A stretch of 64,000 bases of DNA from Bacillus sp. JCM 19058 (GCA_001310555.1 BAXO01000013.1:1-64000), one strand, 5' to 3'; counted from the stretch's first letter, positions 34,286 through 44,976 are shown. Program-made: numbers and translations. The notes: a model not told the origin generated them from the sequence alone.

Positions 34286-34321
34286 AAAAGGGGCTTCCTC
34301 AAAAACTAGAGGATAGCCCCT
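34286..34321 (-). terminator. Terminator of the CAP-domain gene
   Basis: AGGGGCTATCCTC pairs with GAGGAAGCCCCT (two internal mismatches), then TTTTT on the minus strand; 12 nt past the stop. Confidence 0.8.
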
Positions 34322-34333
34322 GCAATACTCGTA

Positions 34334-35107
34334 TTATCCTTTAAACAGTTGGACAAACATTTTGCCGTATTGACCACCATCGACGATACCAATGCCAACC
34401 TCAGTGTAGCCGCTGTTCAAAATGTTTTCACGGTGACCTTGTGAATCCATTAGTGCTTGGTGAGCCGCTTCCACCGTTTGGTTTCCGGCTAAATTTTCAC
34501 CTGCCGTATTATATTGAATGCCAAATTGATTCATCATATCAAACGGAGAGCCGTAAGTCGGTGAGTTATGATCGAAGTAGTTGTTATCAATCATATCCTT
34601 AGCCTTCACCCGCGCAACCTTAGTTAGCTCTGAATCTACTTTTAACGGCTGTAAGCCATTTTGTTGACGAGCTTGATTAACGAGATCGAGCATTTGCTGT
34701 TCTTCCTGGCTCACATCTTCTGATGCTTGCTCATCTTCATTAGAAGGTTGCTGTTCACCTGATGGCTTTTCCGGAGCTGGAGCCGGTTGGTTCGTTGGCT
34801 CTTCCTGCTTTGGCTCCTTTTCCTGCTCAGAACCGTTCCCTTGGTTAGCATCTGGCTTATCCCCATCAATTGGTTCGAACGATTCTTGACCCGGAATCGT
34901 AATCTTGCATTGCCCATTTCCTAAATCCTCGACATTAAAAGATTGATAGAAATTAGACAACCAATCCTGTAAACCTTCTTTATCTCCAGCTTGCAATTGA
35001 ACGACCTTTGTTTTAATAGAAGGATTTTGTTCAGCTGCATCTGCTTGTCCTGCAAATCCTACTGCGACTGCTGCCGCTAATGCTGTAGTCATGAATATTT
35101 TCTTCAA
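34334..35107 (-). CDS. Secreted CAP/SCP-domain protein (YkwD-like)
   Basis: 257 residues, intact. Signal peptide 1-24 (ALAAAVAVGFAGQADA), a small N-terminal region, a disordered Glu/Pro/Gln linker (about 80-135) and a C-terminal CAP domain (about 138-257) with the landmarks AGENLAGN and GHRENILNSGYTEVGIG. Start is TTG 35107, fixed by AGGAGG eight nt upstream. CAP proteins of Bacillus are found in spores or the cell wall; their activity is unclear. Divergent from a cell-wall hydrolase gene. Confidence 0.9.
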   Translation of the reverse strand: MKKIFMTTALAAAVAVGFAGQADAAEQNPSIKTKVVQLQAGDKEGLQDWLSNFYQSFNVEDLGNGQCKITIPGQESFEPIDGDKPDANQGNGSEQEKEPKQEEPTNQPAPAPEKPSGEQQPSNEDEQASEDVSQEEQQMLDLVNQARQQNGLQPLKVDSELTKVARVKAKDMIDNNYFDHNSPTYGSPFDMMNQFGIQYNTAGENLAGNQTVEAAHQALMDSQGHRENILNSGYTEVGIGIVDGGQYGKMFVQLFKG

Positions 35108-35460
35108 GATGATACCTCCTAATTCGTTTTGTCTTGCTTGTTCGATTCAAATGCTAGCATATCATTCGAGAGTTGGACTATGGAAAAACATTCATGAATA
35201 TCCACCTCCCTCATACTCAATAAAGCCCTTATGCGCGTAGGTATGCCATTCCTATTACCAATCAATTGGAAATATTACATTCTTATCATTTTATTTTTGA
35301 CTTTTGTTCATTTCGTCATCTAATTGTAATAAAGGTGAATAAAGCACTTCATTGCGTGATCTCCCTTGCAATAAACCGGATGTTGGAAAAAATTTAATAA
35401 AGATATTACTCTTTATTTTTGATAGTTTAGTAAAGTATTAAACTTAGGAGGTTAACATAC
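35108..35460. other. Divergent promoter region
   Basis: Must hold promoters for the CAP gene (left) and the cell-wall hydrolase (right). It is AT-rich; I could not pick a convincing -35/-10 pair for either. Confidence 0.4.
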
Positions 35461-36049
35461 ATGAATAAAAAAAATAGTAGCTTCTTTTACCGTCTTTTTG
35501 GCCCTTTTTGGACATTCAATTGCCGGTGCATCCGAAGGAACCTATAAGGTTCAGTCTGGTGACAATTTATATACAATTGGACAGCAATATGGCGTTTCCG
35601 TACTCGATTTGCAAGCTGAGAATGAAAAGCAATCAACTGAGGTGGCACCTGGAGAAACATTGAAAATCCCAGCATCGATTACCGCTGATGAAAAGGATTT
35701 GCTTGCAAGAATCGTTCATGCTGAAGCAAAAGGGGAACCTTATGCCGGAAAAGTTGCCGTTGCAACAGTCGTTTTAAACCGGGTCGATCATCCCGAGTAT
35801 CCTAATACGATTCGCGGCGTAATCGAAGAGATATCTGCATCAGGTCACTACGCCTTTGAACCAGTGCAAAATGGTGAAATCAACCGTGCTGCCGACAAAG
35901 AATCAAAGCGTGCGGCGAATGAAGCTCTCGCCTTTCGCGGTCAAGGCCAAGGCTCTATTTTCTTTTACAACCCAACGATTGCCACAAATCATTGGATCGC
36001 AACTCGTACAGAAACGATCCGAATCGGCCAACACGTTTTTGCAAAATAA
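35461..36049 (+). CDS. LysM plus SleB/CwlJ-type cell wall hydrolase
   Basis: Secreted peptidoglycan hydrolase, about 195 residues: signal peptide (ASFTVFLALFGHSIAGA), one LysM domain (YKVQSGDNLYTIGQQYG to ETLKIP), then a hydrolase domain with the catalytic glutamate in ARIVHAEAKGEPYAGKVAV. TAGGAGG precedes the ATG. The A8 run at 35467-35474 must be seven, otherwise the signal peptide is lost. Architecture recalls SleB/YkvT-type enzymes of spore or vegetative wall turnover. Confidence 0.9.
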
Positions 36050-36059
36050 CGTTAACGAG

Positions 36060-36090
36060 TCGCAGCTCAGCGAATGAGCTGCGATTTTTT
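36060..36090 (+). terminator. Terminator of the SleB-like gene
   Basis: TCGCAGCTCA/TGAGCTGCGA, 10-bp perfect stem with a 5-nt loop, then TTTTTT. Confidence 0.9.
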
Positions 36091-36299
36091 GTATTTACGA
36101 TTACATACAGGAGCAAGAGCTAAATGATTGGCGAGTTTGCAGGAATTCGAGAGCGGCTTATCTAAATAGTAAGTGAGATTGTTTGACGGTGCACACACGC
36201 TCAGAGGCTCATAAAATAGAAGTCTATCCGTTAGCGCGATAAACATACGATAGTAATAAGACTAGAACGATTAAAGAATGCTCAATCGGGGGGATTAAC

Positions 36300-36929
36300 A
36301 TGAGACGTCTATCAAAATCAATTTCTGCAGCTGCCCGTGTGCATGAAAGCTATGTTAGGCGGCACTCGAACAGCACGTTTATTGGACGTATCGGTAAAAT
36401 TGAACCAGCTGAACCGACGGAGAACTCTTATTATGGTTTATCGGAAAATTACTTACTCGGCTACGAAAACTACTATCGCAACGTAACGCAAGCTCGCAGC
36501 TTCAGCCCTTCTCTTCATCATGATCTGTTCTCCAAGCTCTCTCCACTCAACAAGGACATATTCCGGCAGCTTATCGAACTCGTCAATAAATATAATGACC
36601 TTATTGAAGCGTTACAAAGCTTTGATACAATTGCCGGTACGGACTACTCGAACAATATTCATCATGCTTTTATTCCCTTTGCCGCCACATTTTCAACGAT
36701 CGGCATTTTCGCCCAAGACGATTACTCTTTGTCAATCGATCCGGCCGCCTTCCTTTCCTTCCTTTATAAGAACTCAATGCCTTTCTCACATGTTATTAGT
36801 CAATTCCAGCAATCAATTCTTAAAAAGTATCGCTCCCTCATGCACGATCAGGCTCAAAATAAAAGAATAGCTGCCTACACCCCCTTCCCGTGGCGAAAGA
36901 CCGGGCTATTAATTGATGCAAACGGTTAA
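36300..36929 (+). CDS. Conserved-looking hypothetical protein
   Basis: 209 residues, intact, with a strong ribosome site (GGGGGGATTAAC before the ATG). Basic N-terminus (MRRLSKSISAAARVHES), Tyr/Asn-rich 40-60, and a helix-rich middle with QLIELVNKYNDLIEALQSF, which faintly recalls flagellar cap (FliD) C-termini. No signal peptide or membrane segment. I do not recognise a family. Confidence 0.7.
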   Translation: MRRLSKSISAAARVHESYVRRHSNSTFIGRIGKIEPAEPTENSYYGLSENYLLGYENYYRNVTQARSFSPSLHHDLFSKLSPLNKDIFRQLIELVNKYNDLIEALQSFDTIAGTDYSNNIHHAFIPFAATFSTIGIFAQDDYSLSIDPAAFLSFLYKNSMPFSHVISQFQQSILKKYRSLMHDQAQNKRIAAYTPFPWRKTGLLIDANG

Positions 36930-36942
36930 CGGCTGACCGTTT

Positions 36943-37134
36943 TTAGCAAGCTAGTAGCCCAATGAAACTCGATTCCTCGCCGGACAAGAAGGCTTCTTTA
37001 TCGCTCAATCGATAGTACAAAACGGAAGGCGAGATTCGGACAGTTAAACGTTCCTCCTTTTTATATGAGCAACACAAAGTCCCTCTTTTTAGACTCAGAT
37101 CTGGTGGAATTTTTAAAGGCTCACTTGCTTCCAT
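36943..37134 (-). CDS. Possible 63-residue protein
   Basis: Begins MEASEPLKIPPDLSLKRG and ends SGEESSFIGLLAC. The composition looks like real protein, but no good ribosome site precedes the ATG and it faces the next gene head-on. Kept as a weak candidate. Confidence 0.3.
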   Translation of the reverse strand: MEASEPLKIPPDLSLKRGTLCCSYKKEERLTVRISPSVLYYRLSDKEAFLSGEESSFIGLLAC

Positions 37135-37204
37135 ATAGCAGAATTGGCATTTTCCGTGAAAATCTCGTAAAATAATGAGTACTATAAATAAAGGAGTGAC
37201 CGAG

Positions 37205-39766
37205 ATGAGGGTCATCGTTTCCCATGTCAATACTGATTTCGACGGATTTTCATCGATGATAGCAGCTAAAAAGCTGTATCCGGATGCCGTGCTAGCGCTG
37301 CCGGATATGCAGCATCCGACAGTGAAGCAGTTTCTTGCGCTTTACCGCGATCGGTTCTTCCTTACGCCGCTCCGTCAGATCGATTGGACTGAGGTAACTG
37401 AACTAATAGTCGTTGATACGAATCAAATCCAGCGCCTTGGCATTCCAGAGAAGCAATTATCTGATTCGATTCGAATCGTTGTTTACGATCATCACCCCCT
37501 GAGCAAAAAAAAGCTTCGTAACTCCCGAGAAGAATGTGGCCCAAGTAGGCGCAACGATTACGCTTCTCCTTGAAGAAATCATGAAAAGAGCCATACTGAT
37601 TGACTCTTTCGAAGCTACTGTCTTCGGCTTAGGCCTATATACAGACACCGGATCGTTTTCCTATGAACATACGACCTCCAGAGATTTAGATGCCGCGAGC
37701 TTTCTGTTTCGACACGGACTTGACCTAGACATTGTCAAGCGTTTTTCAGATATGCATATGACCGCTCAAGAGGAGTTGCTTTTTCAGCGTCTTATGCAAA
37801 AGGGAGCGAAACGCCAGATCGATGGAGTAACGCTCTTTTTAACGTGTGCCGAACAGGAAAACTATCAGAGTGGGCTGGCATATATGACCGAAAAGCTGCT
37901 GGAAGCGACTGGTACAGATGCCGCTTTGACAGTCGTTAAAATGGCCCGGCATATTTATATTGTCGCACGCTCTCACTCGGAAAGAATTGATATTCGCTCA
38001 CTTGCCCGCAAGTTCGGTGGAGACGGCCATGAGCAAGCGGCGGCAGCAACTGTAAAAAAATGCACAGCTTACCGAAATCTGGGAAGAAGTTGAGCAGGAA
38101 ATTTCTCAAGTAATAAAACCGGCGATTACTGCACGGCTATTTATGTCGCACCCGGTCAAAACAATTCATTTCGATCTCTCGATCAATGATGCCGCTGAGC
38201 AAATGTTCCATTACGGGCACACAGGCTTTCCAGTTATTAATGAAGAAGAGGAATTGGTCGGTATTATATCTCGGCGTGATGTGGACAAAGCGACGAGGCA
38301 CGATCTCGGACATGCCCCTGTGAAAGCCTACATGTCCACCGAACCGATCACATTAAGTTCTGACGCGACGCTGGAGACCGTTCAGCAAACGATGATTCAG
38401 TACAATATAGGTCGCATTCCGATTGTAGACAACAGACAAATCGTCGGTATCGTCTCTCGCTCAGATGTCATTGAAGTGCTGCACAACAGACGACATCGTC
38501 ATCATTTACAAGAATATGCGCTAATGGCAAGTCAATCAAACCTAAGTCATTCGCTTCGTAACTTTCTCGAGGCCAAGACTTATTCCTTGCTGCAGCAAAT
38601 TGGTGAAGAAGCAGATGCTCAAGGCATTCAGGCTTACCTTATCGGTGGAATCGTTCGTGATCTCCTTCTGAATCGTCCTAATGAAGATATCGATATCGTG
38701 ATCGAAGGAGATGCGATTGCCTTTGCTCATCACCTTGCTAAAAAGCTTGGCGGCAAAATCAAGGCTCATGAGCAATTCGGGACAGCTACATGGTCTGCAC
38801 CCCATCATATCAAGCTTGATCTAGTAACTTGTCGAACGGAATATTACGAGGGTCCGGCAACGCTTCCGGTCGTCAAAGCGTCGAATATTCGTGAGGATAT
38901 GGCAAGAAGAGATTTTACAATTAACGCGATGGCCTTGAGAATTAATGAGCAATCATTCGGAGAGCTGCTTGATTTTTTTTCAAGGGAGAAAGGATTTAGC
39001 CGAGAAAAAAAATTCCGTATTCTTCACACGTTGAGCTTTATCGAGGATCCAACGCGAATTTTTCGCGCTGTTCGTTTCGCCAACCGCTTCCAATATCGCC
39101 TCTCCAAACAAACAGCGGAGCTGGCAAGAGCTGCAGCTGAGACAGTAACTACTTTATCAAAAACGAGACTTGTTCATGAACTAGAGCTAATGCTGCCAGA
39201 GGAAAATGGCGTGACAATGTTCAAGGAGCTTGAAGCATTAAAGGTATGGGACGCCTTATTTCAGATCGAGGTTCCAGTCATAGCTTGGAAGCATCTTACA
39301 AGATTAATTAATAATAGCGAACTAGACATGCCGTTTATCGTATTTTTAACGGCCCTCGTCTATCAACAGACTGACTGGTACACGAAAGTGAAAGGCTACG
39401 CCCTTACAGCTAAGGACATTGCATTTTTAAAAGGCTTGCAGCATCTTGGACAGTTTGATCTCACTGAAGAAATGAGCGCTGGTCAGCTGCATCACTCTTT
39501 GTATCAATTTGATGACACAGTTTTACTATTTGCCGGACTTAAGCTTGAGCTGGAAAGCAAATCTTTTTTTGCTCCGCTATTTACGAAAAAGAACGGCCAT
39601 GCCTAAGCTGTTAACTGGACATGATTTGATTCAGCTTGATTTACAGCCAGGGGCTTACTTTGCCGAGATTCTGCATGAGATTGAATGCTTGCAGCTCGAT
39701 GAGAGCATTACCACAAAAAGGGCTGCAATCGAATGGGTGAAAGGTAAGAGCATGACGAAGCGCTAA
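37205..39766 (+). CDS. DHH - CBS - tRNA nucleotidyltransferase fusion (probable A-adding enzyme)
   Basis: About 853 residues. Residues 1-310 are a DHH/DHHA1 phosphoesterase-like region (NTDFDGFSSMIAA, VVYDHHPLS, GGDGHEQAAAAT); about 315-430 are two CBS repeats (MSHPVKTIHFD and MSTEPITLSSD); the rest is a class II nucleotidyltransferase (YLIGGIVRDLLLNR, NEDIDIVIEGD, REDMARRDFTINAMA). Proteins of this build are the A-adding tRNA 3'-end enzymes in lineages that split CC- and A-addition. AAAGGAG precedes ATG 37205. Breaks: runs 37505-37512 and 38054-38060 each minus one, and one extra base near 39590-39600 before the tail KLLTGHDLIQLDL. Confidence 0.9.
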
Positions 39767-39900
39767 GCTGTTTACCGTACACTCGATGACTCATTATTAA
39801 GGACTCGGTATCTCACGAGACTTCGGTTCAGCTTTGATTAAAACGAACAGACGTAAAACATTTGGAAGCTTCACTCGTCTATCAGTTTGCCCCTATATGG

Positions 39901-39990
39901 GTAGACTGGACAGTGCAGACGAGATAAAGGGAGCACAGACAGGGACAGAAGGATCTGAAGTTGACTTATCGGACAGAGACGAAGGAAATT
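39901..39990 (+). repeat. Dispersed intergenic repeat, copy B
   Basis: Second copy of the repeat at 32700-32790, sharing its ordered blocks. It lies about 135 nt after a rightward gene and just before a terminator hairpin. The last 20 nt of the window (containing ACAAACTGGAC) resemble the start of copy A, but the sequence ends there. Confidence 0.65.
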
Positions 39991-40009
39991 TATATCGTTA
40001 CAGCGCGTG

Positions 40010-40046
40010 GCTTGCTCAAATGAGATCTCATTTGAGCCAAGCTTTT
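40010..40046 (+). terminator. Terminator of the nucleotidyltransferase gene
   Basis: A 22-bp perfect palindrome (CTCAAATGAGA and complement) extended by GCTTG/CAAGC and followed by TTTTA. Confidence 0.75.
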
Positions 40047-40054
40047 ATATCTTT

Positions 40055-40094
40055 TAAAAAAAAGGAGGAAGAGCTCAGCAGTCTCTTCCTCCTT
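40055..40094 (-). terminator. Terminator of fabF
   Basis: AAGGAGGAAGAG and complement form a 12-bp stem with a 9-nt loop; eight T follow on the minus strand. Directly after the fabF stop. Confidence 0.9.
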
Positions 40095-40098
40095 ACTA

Positions 40099-41340
40099 TT
40101 ATTTAGAATACTCCTTAAACACAAGTGTCGCGTTATGACCGCCAAATCCAAGCGAATTGCTAAGGGCTGCTCGAACTTTCGTCTCACGCGCTTCATTTGG
40201 CACATAGTCCAAATCGCAATCCGGATCAGGAGTTTTGTAATTAATGGTCGGAGGCACAATCCCTTTTTCGATCGCTTTAATTGAGAAGATCGCTTCAATA
40301 GCACCTGCTGCCCCTAACAAATGGCCAGTCATCGATTTTGTCGAGCTAATCGAAAGCTGCTTTGCATGTTGTCCAAAAACATGTTTGATGGCGATCGTTT
40401 CAAACTTGTCATTATACGCTGTGCTCGTCCCGTGTGCATTAATGTAATCAATGTCTTCCGCTGACAGAGCTGCATCTTGAAGGGCTTGCTTCATGGCGCG
40501 AGAGGCTCCCTCTCCTTCAGGAGCAGGCTGAGTCAAATGAAAGGCATCACCCGTTGCTCCATACCCGCCAAGCTCCGCATAAATAGTTGCGCCTCGCTTT
40601 AATGCAGAATCTAGGCTTTCGAGAATGAGGATTCCTGCACCTTCACCCATAATAAATCCGTCGCGCTCCGCATCGAACGGCCTGGAAGCTGTTGCCGGAT
40701 CAGGATTGGTCGATACTGCCTTCGCCGAACAAAAGCCGGCAACCGCCATATTCGTAATCGGTGCTTCTGTCCCGCCGGTAATCATGATGTCGGCATCGCC
40801 GCGCTGAATCGTCTTAAAGGCATCTCCAATAGAGTTCGTGCCTGATGCACACGCCGTTACCGAGCAGGAATTTATCCCCTTTGCTCCTGTTACGATCGAC
40901 ACTTGACCAGAAGCCATATCAGGAATCATCATCGGGACAAAGAACGGACTAACACGACGTTGCCCTTTCTCAAGGAAGTTGCGGAACTGCTGCTCATACG
41001 TTTCCATTCCGCCTATACCTGAACCGATCCACACACCAACACGGTGAGCGATCTCGTCTGTAATTTCTAAATCGGCATCTTTGAGCGCCATAAGCGAAGC
41101 GACTACTGCAAACTGAGTGAAGCGATCCATTTTACGTGTATCTTTTCTGTCGATAAACGCTGTCGGATCAAATTCATTTATTTCAGCAGCCACCTTTATC
41201 GGAAATTCGTCGGCATTGACTCTCGTTAGCTTTTCTATCCCTGATTGGCCGGCTATTGCCCTTTGCCAGCTCGTTTCAACATCTAAGCCTAAGGGAGTCA
41301 CTGCACCAAGTCCAGTAATAACGACACGTTTCTTTTCCAA
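40099..41340 (-). CDS. fabF: 3-oxoacyl-ACP synthase II
   Basis: Elongating condensing enzyme of fatty acid synthesis; 413 residues, intact. Catalytic Cys in [11 protein letters not shown], the two histidines in [12 protein letters not shown] and [13 protein letters not shown], and the C-terminal [14 protein letters not shown]. Start TTG 41340, fixed by AAAGGAG 8-9 nt upstream and by family length; the frame is open a further 22 codons. Second gene of fabH-fabF, expected under FapR. Confidence 0.97.
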   Translation of the reverse strand: MEKKRVVITGLGAVTPLGLDVETSWQRAIAGQSGIEKLTRVNADEFPIKVAAEINEFDPTAFIDRKDTRKMDRFTQFAVVASLMALKDADLEITDEIAHRVGVWIGSGIGGMETYEQQFRNFLEKGQRRVSPFFVPMMIPDMASGQVSIVTGAKGINSCSVTACASGTNSIGDAFKTIQRGDADIMITGGTEAPITNMAVAGFCSAKAVSTNPDPATASRPFDAERDGFIMGEGAGILILESLDSALKRGATIYAELGGYGATGDAFHLTQPAPEGEGASRAMKQALQDAALSAEDIDYINAHGTSTAYNDKFETIAIKHVFGQHAKQLSISSTKSMTGHLLGAAGAIEAIFSIKAIEKGIVPPTINYKTPDPDCDLDYVPNEARETKVRAALSNSLGFGGHNATLVFKEYSK

Positions 41341-41435
41341 GATGATCTCTCCTTTATTGTTTGTCTTGCTTGAGCGAGCGCTCAAAAGGTATAGATGGCC
41401 TATCACTCCTCGGTGTCATGACCAGTAGTTCATTA

Positions 41436-42376
41436 TTATCTGCCCCAGCGAAGAACGACAGCGCCCCAAACAAGGCCTGCCCCAAATCCGACAAGGACGA
41501 GAATATCATCGTCTTTTATTTTACCATCATTTATTTCATCAACCATAGCCATAGGAATGGATGCAGATGAAGTATTTCCATACTTGTGCACTGTTTTCGA
41601 CATTTTTTTCAACGGGCAATTCCAGCCGTTCTCTGGCAGCTTCCATTATTCGGATATTTGCTTGATGCGGAATGAGAAAGTCGACCTCATGCTTTTGTAA
41701 TCCAGCCTTCTCTAGCACCCGAACAGAAGCGCCACCCATTTGACGAACAGCAAATTTAAACACTTCACGCCCGTTCATCTCTAAATAGTCGCCTTGCTGA
41801 TTAATGTGCATCGCACCGGAGCCGTCAGAGCCTAATTCAAAGGCTAAAATACCCCGTCCTTCTGACACAGGTCCAACAACGGCAGCACCTGCACCGTCTC
41901 CAAAAAGAACTGCTGTATTTCGATCGTTCATATCAGTAATTTTCGAAAGCTTTTCCACTCCAATGACGAGTACGTTCTCATACGCCCCCGTCTCGACAAA
42001 CTGCTGAGCGGTTGCCAGTCCGTAAATAAAACCAGCACATGCTGCGCTAATATCCATTGCAGCCGCATGCTTTGCACCTAATCGCTCCTGCAATAAATTT
42101 GACACTGTCGGGAAGGGCATGTCTGGTGTTACTGTTGCGACAAGAATCAGGTCAATCTTTTCCGCTTCGATTTGCGCATTGTTCAACGCATCGACAGCAG
42201 CTGAATAAGCCATATCTGAGCTATCGACCTCATCTGCAGCAAATCGTCTTTCCTCGATCCCTGTACGAGTGCGGATCCATTCATCAGATGTATCCAACGT
42301 TTTTTTCAAAATCAGCGTTTGTCATAACTCGTTCTGCAATGTAGCTGCCCATTCCGAGAATTCCGGCTCTATTCAT
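41436..42376 (-). CDS. fabH: 3-oxoacyl-ACP synthase III
   Basis: Starts fatty acid synthesis by joining acyl-CoA with malonyl-ACP. 312 residues: catalytic Cys in [12 protein letters not shown], His in [12 protein letters not shown] and Asn in GNTSSASIP. Two seven-base runs (42300-42306 and 41603-41609) must each be six; then the protein begins [17 protein letters not shown] and ends [18 protein letters not shown] precedes ATG 42376. A FapR operator lies 155 nt upstream. Confidence 0.96.
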
Positions 42377-42530
42377 TTACTGTTCCCCTTTTCTGCTAAT
42401 GTATATATTGTGTCACGATTGTCATGACGACTCACGAATCGAAGTCTGGCTTGACTGGACAGTTGCTTCCAGCCTTGAGTGTTCCGCACTAAATCGGAAC
42501 ATGAATATTTGTGAGCTATTGTAGGCTATT

Positions 42531-42549
42531 ATTAGTACCTGATACTAAT
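42531..42549. promoter_or_regulatory. FapR operator
   Basis: ATTAGTACCTGATACTAAT, identical to the known FapR consensus TTAGTACCTGATACTAA with one more base of symmetry each side. FapR represses fatty acid genes until malonyl-CoA rises, so fabH-fabF here is almost surely FapR-controlled. The rest of 42377-42863 shows no gene. Confidence 0.92.
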
Positions 42550-42863
42550 TCTATCGTAACTTACCGTTTCTGTCTAGATAAACGTTACGGGGGAAAGGCG
42601 GTTGCCAGCCGCTAAAAAGCTATATTTAAAGGACGATCTCTGACTACCTCTTCTCGGGGCGACGAAACGCGCAATCGCTTCGCATGGTCTTGAAGATTCA
42701 CTTACGCTTCAGGCTTCTTGCCTATGTTGCCGTTCGCTACTTGGCGAGTGAGACCGCAATACCTTGCTCTAGAGGAGAAACAGGCATAAGCCCTTACACA
42801 TGTACGATTAGACACCATAGACTAATAATGAAGGTTAACTGGATGAAGAAAGGAGACCTGAGT

Positions 42864-43146
42864 ATGGCTGAAGACAATCATTCATCACCACAAAACGAGC
42901 GCGACTTTTTTTACCGATTTGATGTTTGGAGCGGCTCCAGAGCCGGAAAAGCCGACGGAAGACATCCAGCAGCAGCAGGAATCTCCTCAGCAAACAGAGG
43001 TAGATCCATCCCAATTTGCTCAAATTTTAACACTCATCGAAACACTTGGTCCGACCATTAAAAAAGTAGCCCCTGTCGTTGGCGGCATTTACTCCTATAT
43101 CAAAAAGCATATCGGTTCTAGTGATAAAGACAACACCTCTTCATGA
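42864..43146 (+). CDS. Small Gln-rich protein, unknown
   Basis: About 93 residues: MAEDNHSSPQNERDFFTDL, a Gln/Glu/Pro stretch (DIQQQQESPQQTEVD) and a C-terminal segment with the hydrophobic helix IETLGPTIKKVAPVVGGIY and a YIKKHIGSS end. AAAGGAG precedes the ATG. The T7 run at 42906-42912 must be six. It somewhat recalls small spore/coat-associated Bacillus proteins such as YqfQ or YppG, but I cannot assign it. Confidence 0.6.
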
Positions 43147-43148
43147 GC

Positions 43149-43177
43149 GACACCGGCGATCTTCAATCGTCGGTGTC
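43149..43177. terminator. Hairpin between convergent small genes
   Basis: GACACCGGCGAT/ATCGTCGGTGTC, 12-bp stem with one mismatch and a 5-nt loop. It lacks a T tail but sits where both genes should end. Confidence 0.5.
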
Positions 43178-43212
43178 AGTTGTTGGACAAGCAGGATTCT
43201 TTGACACGCTCT

Positions 43213-43532
43213 TTATCGCTCTTGTTCTAGTCGTACCAGCAATTCCTGAAACAAGTCGTCCACCTGTTTTTTCCACCTTCGCTCTTCCACTGTTTTCGCA
43301 GACATCGCTTTTAACTTTTCGTATGTAAGCATAAACCTTCTATATCACCGGTTCGAAGCTGGGCAATACAGTAATTGACAAAGAGGCGAACATTTTCAAC
43401 CTCACCTTTTAAATGTAGAGCAATAAACGGCTTCAGCTTCTCGAGCGCCTCATGATCCTTTTTCTCCTTAACAAGCTGATAGCCCTTCTTCATTTCAGCT
43501 GTGAACGCTTTTAGCTTCTCCTGCTTTTTCAT
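43213..43532 (-). CDS. Small helical protein, unknown
   Basis: About 106 residues, highly charged and helical (MKKQEKLKAFTAEMKKGY ... KKQVDDLFQELLVRLEQER). One T is missing near 43333 to join LRTGDIEG with FMLTYEKLKAMSAKTVEE. AAAGGATG precedes ATG 43532. It lies between fabH and comZ, the place of yjzB in B. subtilis, but I cannot show it is that gene. Confidence 0.6.
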
Positions 43533-43692
43533 TTGATCACATCCTTTGCCTAGCTGCTATAAAAAGCTGAAGGAACGACACCCTCGCTGGCAAGTTTTTT
43601 TCGATTGAACCTCGTGTTATTTTCTCCCTCGCCCTGTCTCTACATCGGGTGATGTTGCCGCAGCTGTACTGGAAGGCTTAACGCAAACTTCT

Positions 43693-43738
43693 AAAAAGGG
43701 ACTCAAATAGCGGTTGGCTACCGTGAGTCCCTTTTTTT
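43693..43738. terminator. Terminator of comZ
   Basis: GGGACTCA/TGAGTCCC stem with an 18-nt loop containing a further CGGT/ACCG pair; T5 on the minus strand and T7 on the plus strand. Seven nt past the comZ stop. Confidence 0.8.
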
Positions 43739-43744
43739 CTCTTG

Positions 43745-43936
43745 TTATTCCTGCTGGGAGGTCGCCTCTTCCTTTCCGAGCTCATACGCTTCCGTCATGA
43801 CCTTCATAAGCATTTCAAGCATTGGCTGCATATGCTCTACGTTCAGATCTATTCCATTTTGCTCGAGCCAAGCTTTTCCTTCAGGAAGATGCTTCATTGC
43901 TATTTGCATAAACTTCATATTCATTTCTGGATTCAT
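43745..43936 (-). CDS. comZ: ComG operon repressor ComZ
   Basis: 63 residues, the same length as B. subtilis ComZ and clearly similar: MKFMQIAMKHLPEGKAWLE, then MKVMTEAYELGKEEA. ComZ lowers expression of the comG DNA-uptake operon. ATG 43936 is chosen by homology. It follows med on the same strand, the known med-comZ operon order. Confidence 0.92.
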   Translation of the reverse strand: MNPEMNMKFMQIAMKHLPEGKAWLEQNGIDLNVEHMQPMLEMLMKVMTEAYELGKEEATSQQE

Positions 43937-44024
43937 GGATATCCTACACCTCAGTCTATTCAGCTTTTGACACATAGTAAAAGATACTATGTTTCCGCTC
44001 GAATTTCAACACATGTCCGCTTGA

Positions 44025-44976
44025 CTACGGTAGCTTTCCACTTTCAACATATACGTTTACCGCCTCTTTTATTTGCTCTTTTACCTCCACAGGAACTTGT
44101 GAGCTGAAAGGCCCTAATGTAATAACACCATCCTGAAAATCGTAAGTTAAATTTCCAGGCTTAAGCTCGCCTTGCTGATATTTTTCAGCGACAAGCTCAT
44201 ATAACGAGTCAACATGCTGAATCGTACTCGTTAAGACGGTCGCCTCGCCAAGATCAGACTGATCGTTGACATAACCGATGGCATACAACCCCTCCTGTTT
44301 GCTTTTTTCAATAATGTTGACATGATAGCCGTCTCCAGTCGGATAAAACACGTCGACGCCATCGTCCTTCATTTTTCGAAAACGAATTGGCTCTTTGCTC
44401 ATCGGACCAATCATTAACAAATTCAACCTTGACCTGCAAGCGATCGTCGTCATTAAGCGCACCATCTTTAAAACCGGCAACTTCAGGCTGCCAAGGAAAG
44501 GCGGCAATGACACCGACTTTTTTTTGATGTACTCATCTGCGAGGAAACCATTCCGGCAAAATAGCCCATTGCGTAACTGTCGAATTGGAGACTTGTCACA
44601 TTATCACCAGTGACATGACCGTTAAAGCTGACAAAATGAATCTGCGGATACTCCGCTGCCGCTGCCGAAAAATAATCAGCGAAGCTGCGCCCATGCCCAA
44701 AAATTAGCTCGACATTTTGATTAGCCAGGTCGGCAATAGCCGCTTCTGTTTTGCCCTTCGTATTGACGTCCTCCTTATAGGAAACGTCTATGCCCATCTT
44801 TGAATGAATACTAAGTAAACCTTGGTAGCCTTTACTGTTCCAACCTTGATCGTCAATCGCATCCTCTAATAATAGTCCTACATGAGTTAAAGATGATGAG
44901 TTCGATATTTCTGAACAACCTGAAGTGATGAATAATGCGAGCAGAAAGAAAACAAAAAAAACCGATGTATTGGCAT
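44025..44976 (-). CDS. med: Med, BMP-family lipoprotein activator of comK
   Basis: About 317 residues. Lipobox FITSGC follows a short hydrophobic signal, then a periplasmic-binding-protein-like fold with VGLLLEDAIDDQGWNSKGY, IFGHGRSFADYF, DDGVDVFYPTGDGYHV and AIGYVNDQSDLGEATVLTS, all close to B. subtilis Med, which promotes comK expression. ATG 44976 has AGGAGAG upstream. Breaks: the A8 run 44954-44961 in the signal peptide (six or nine), run 44518-44525 minus one, and one extra base near 44395. Confidence 0.9.
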
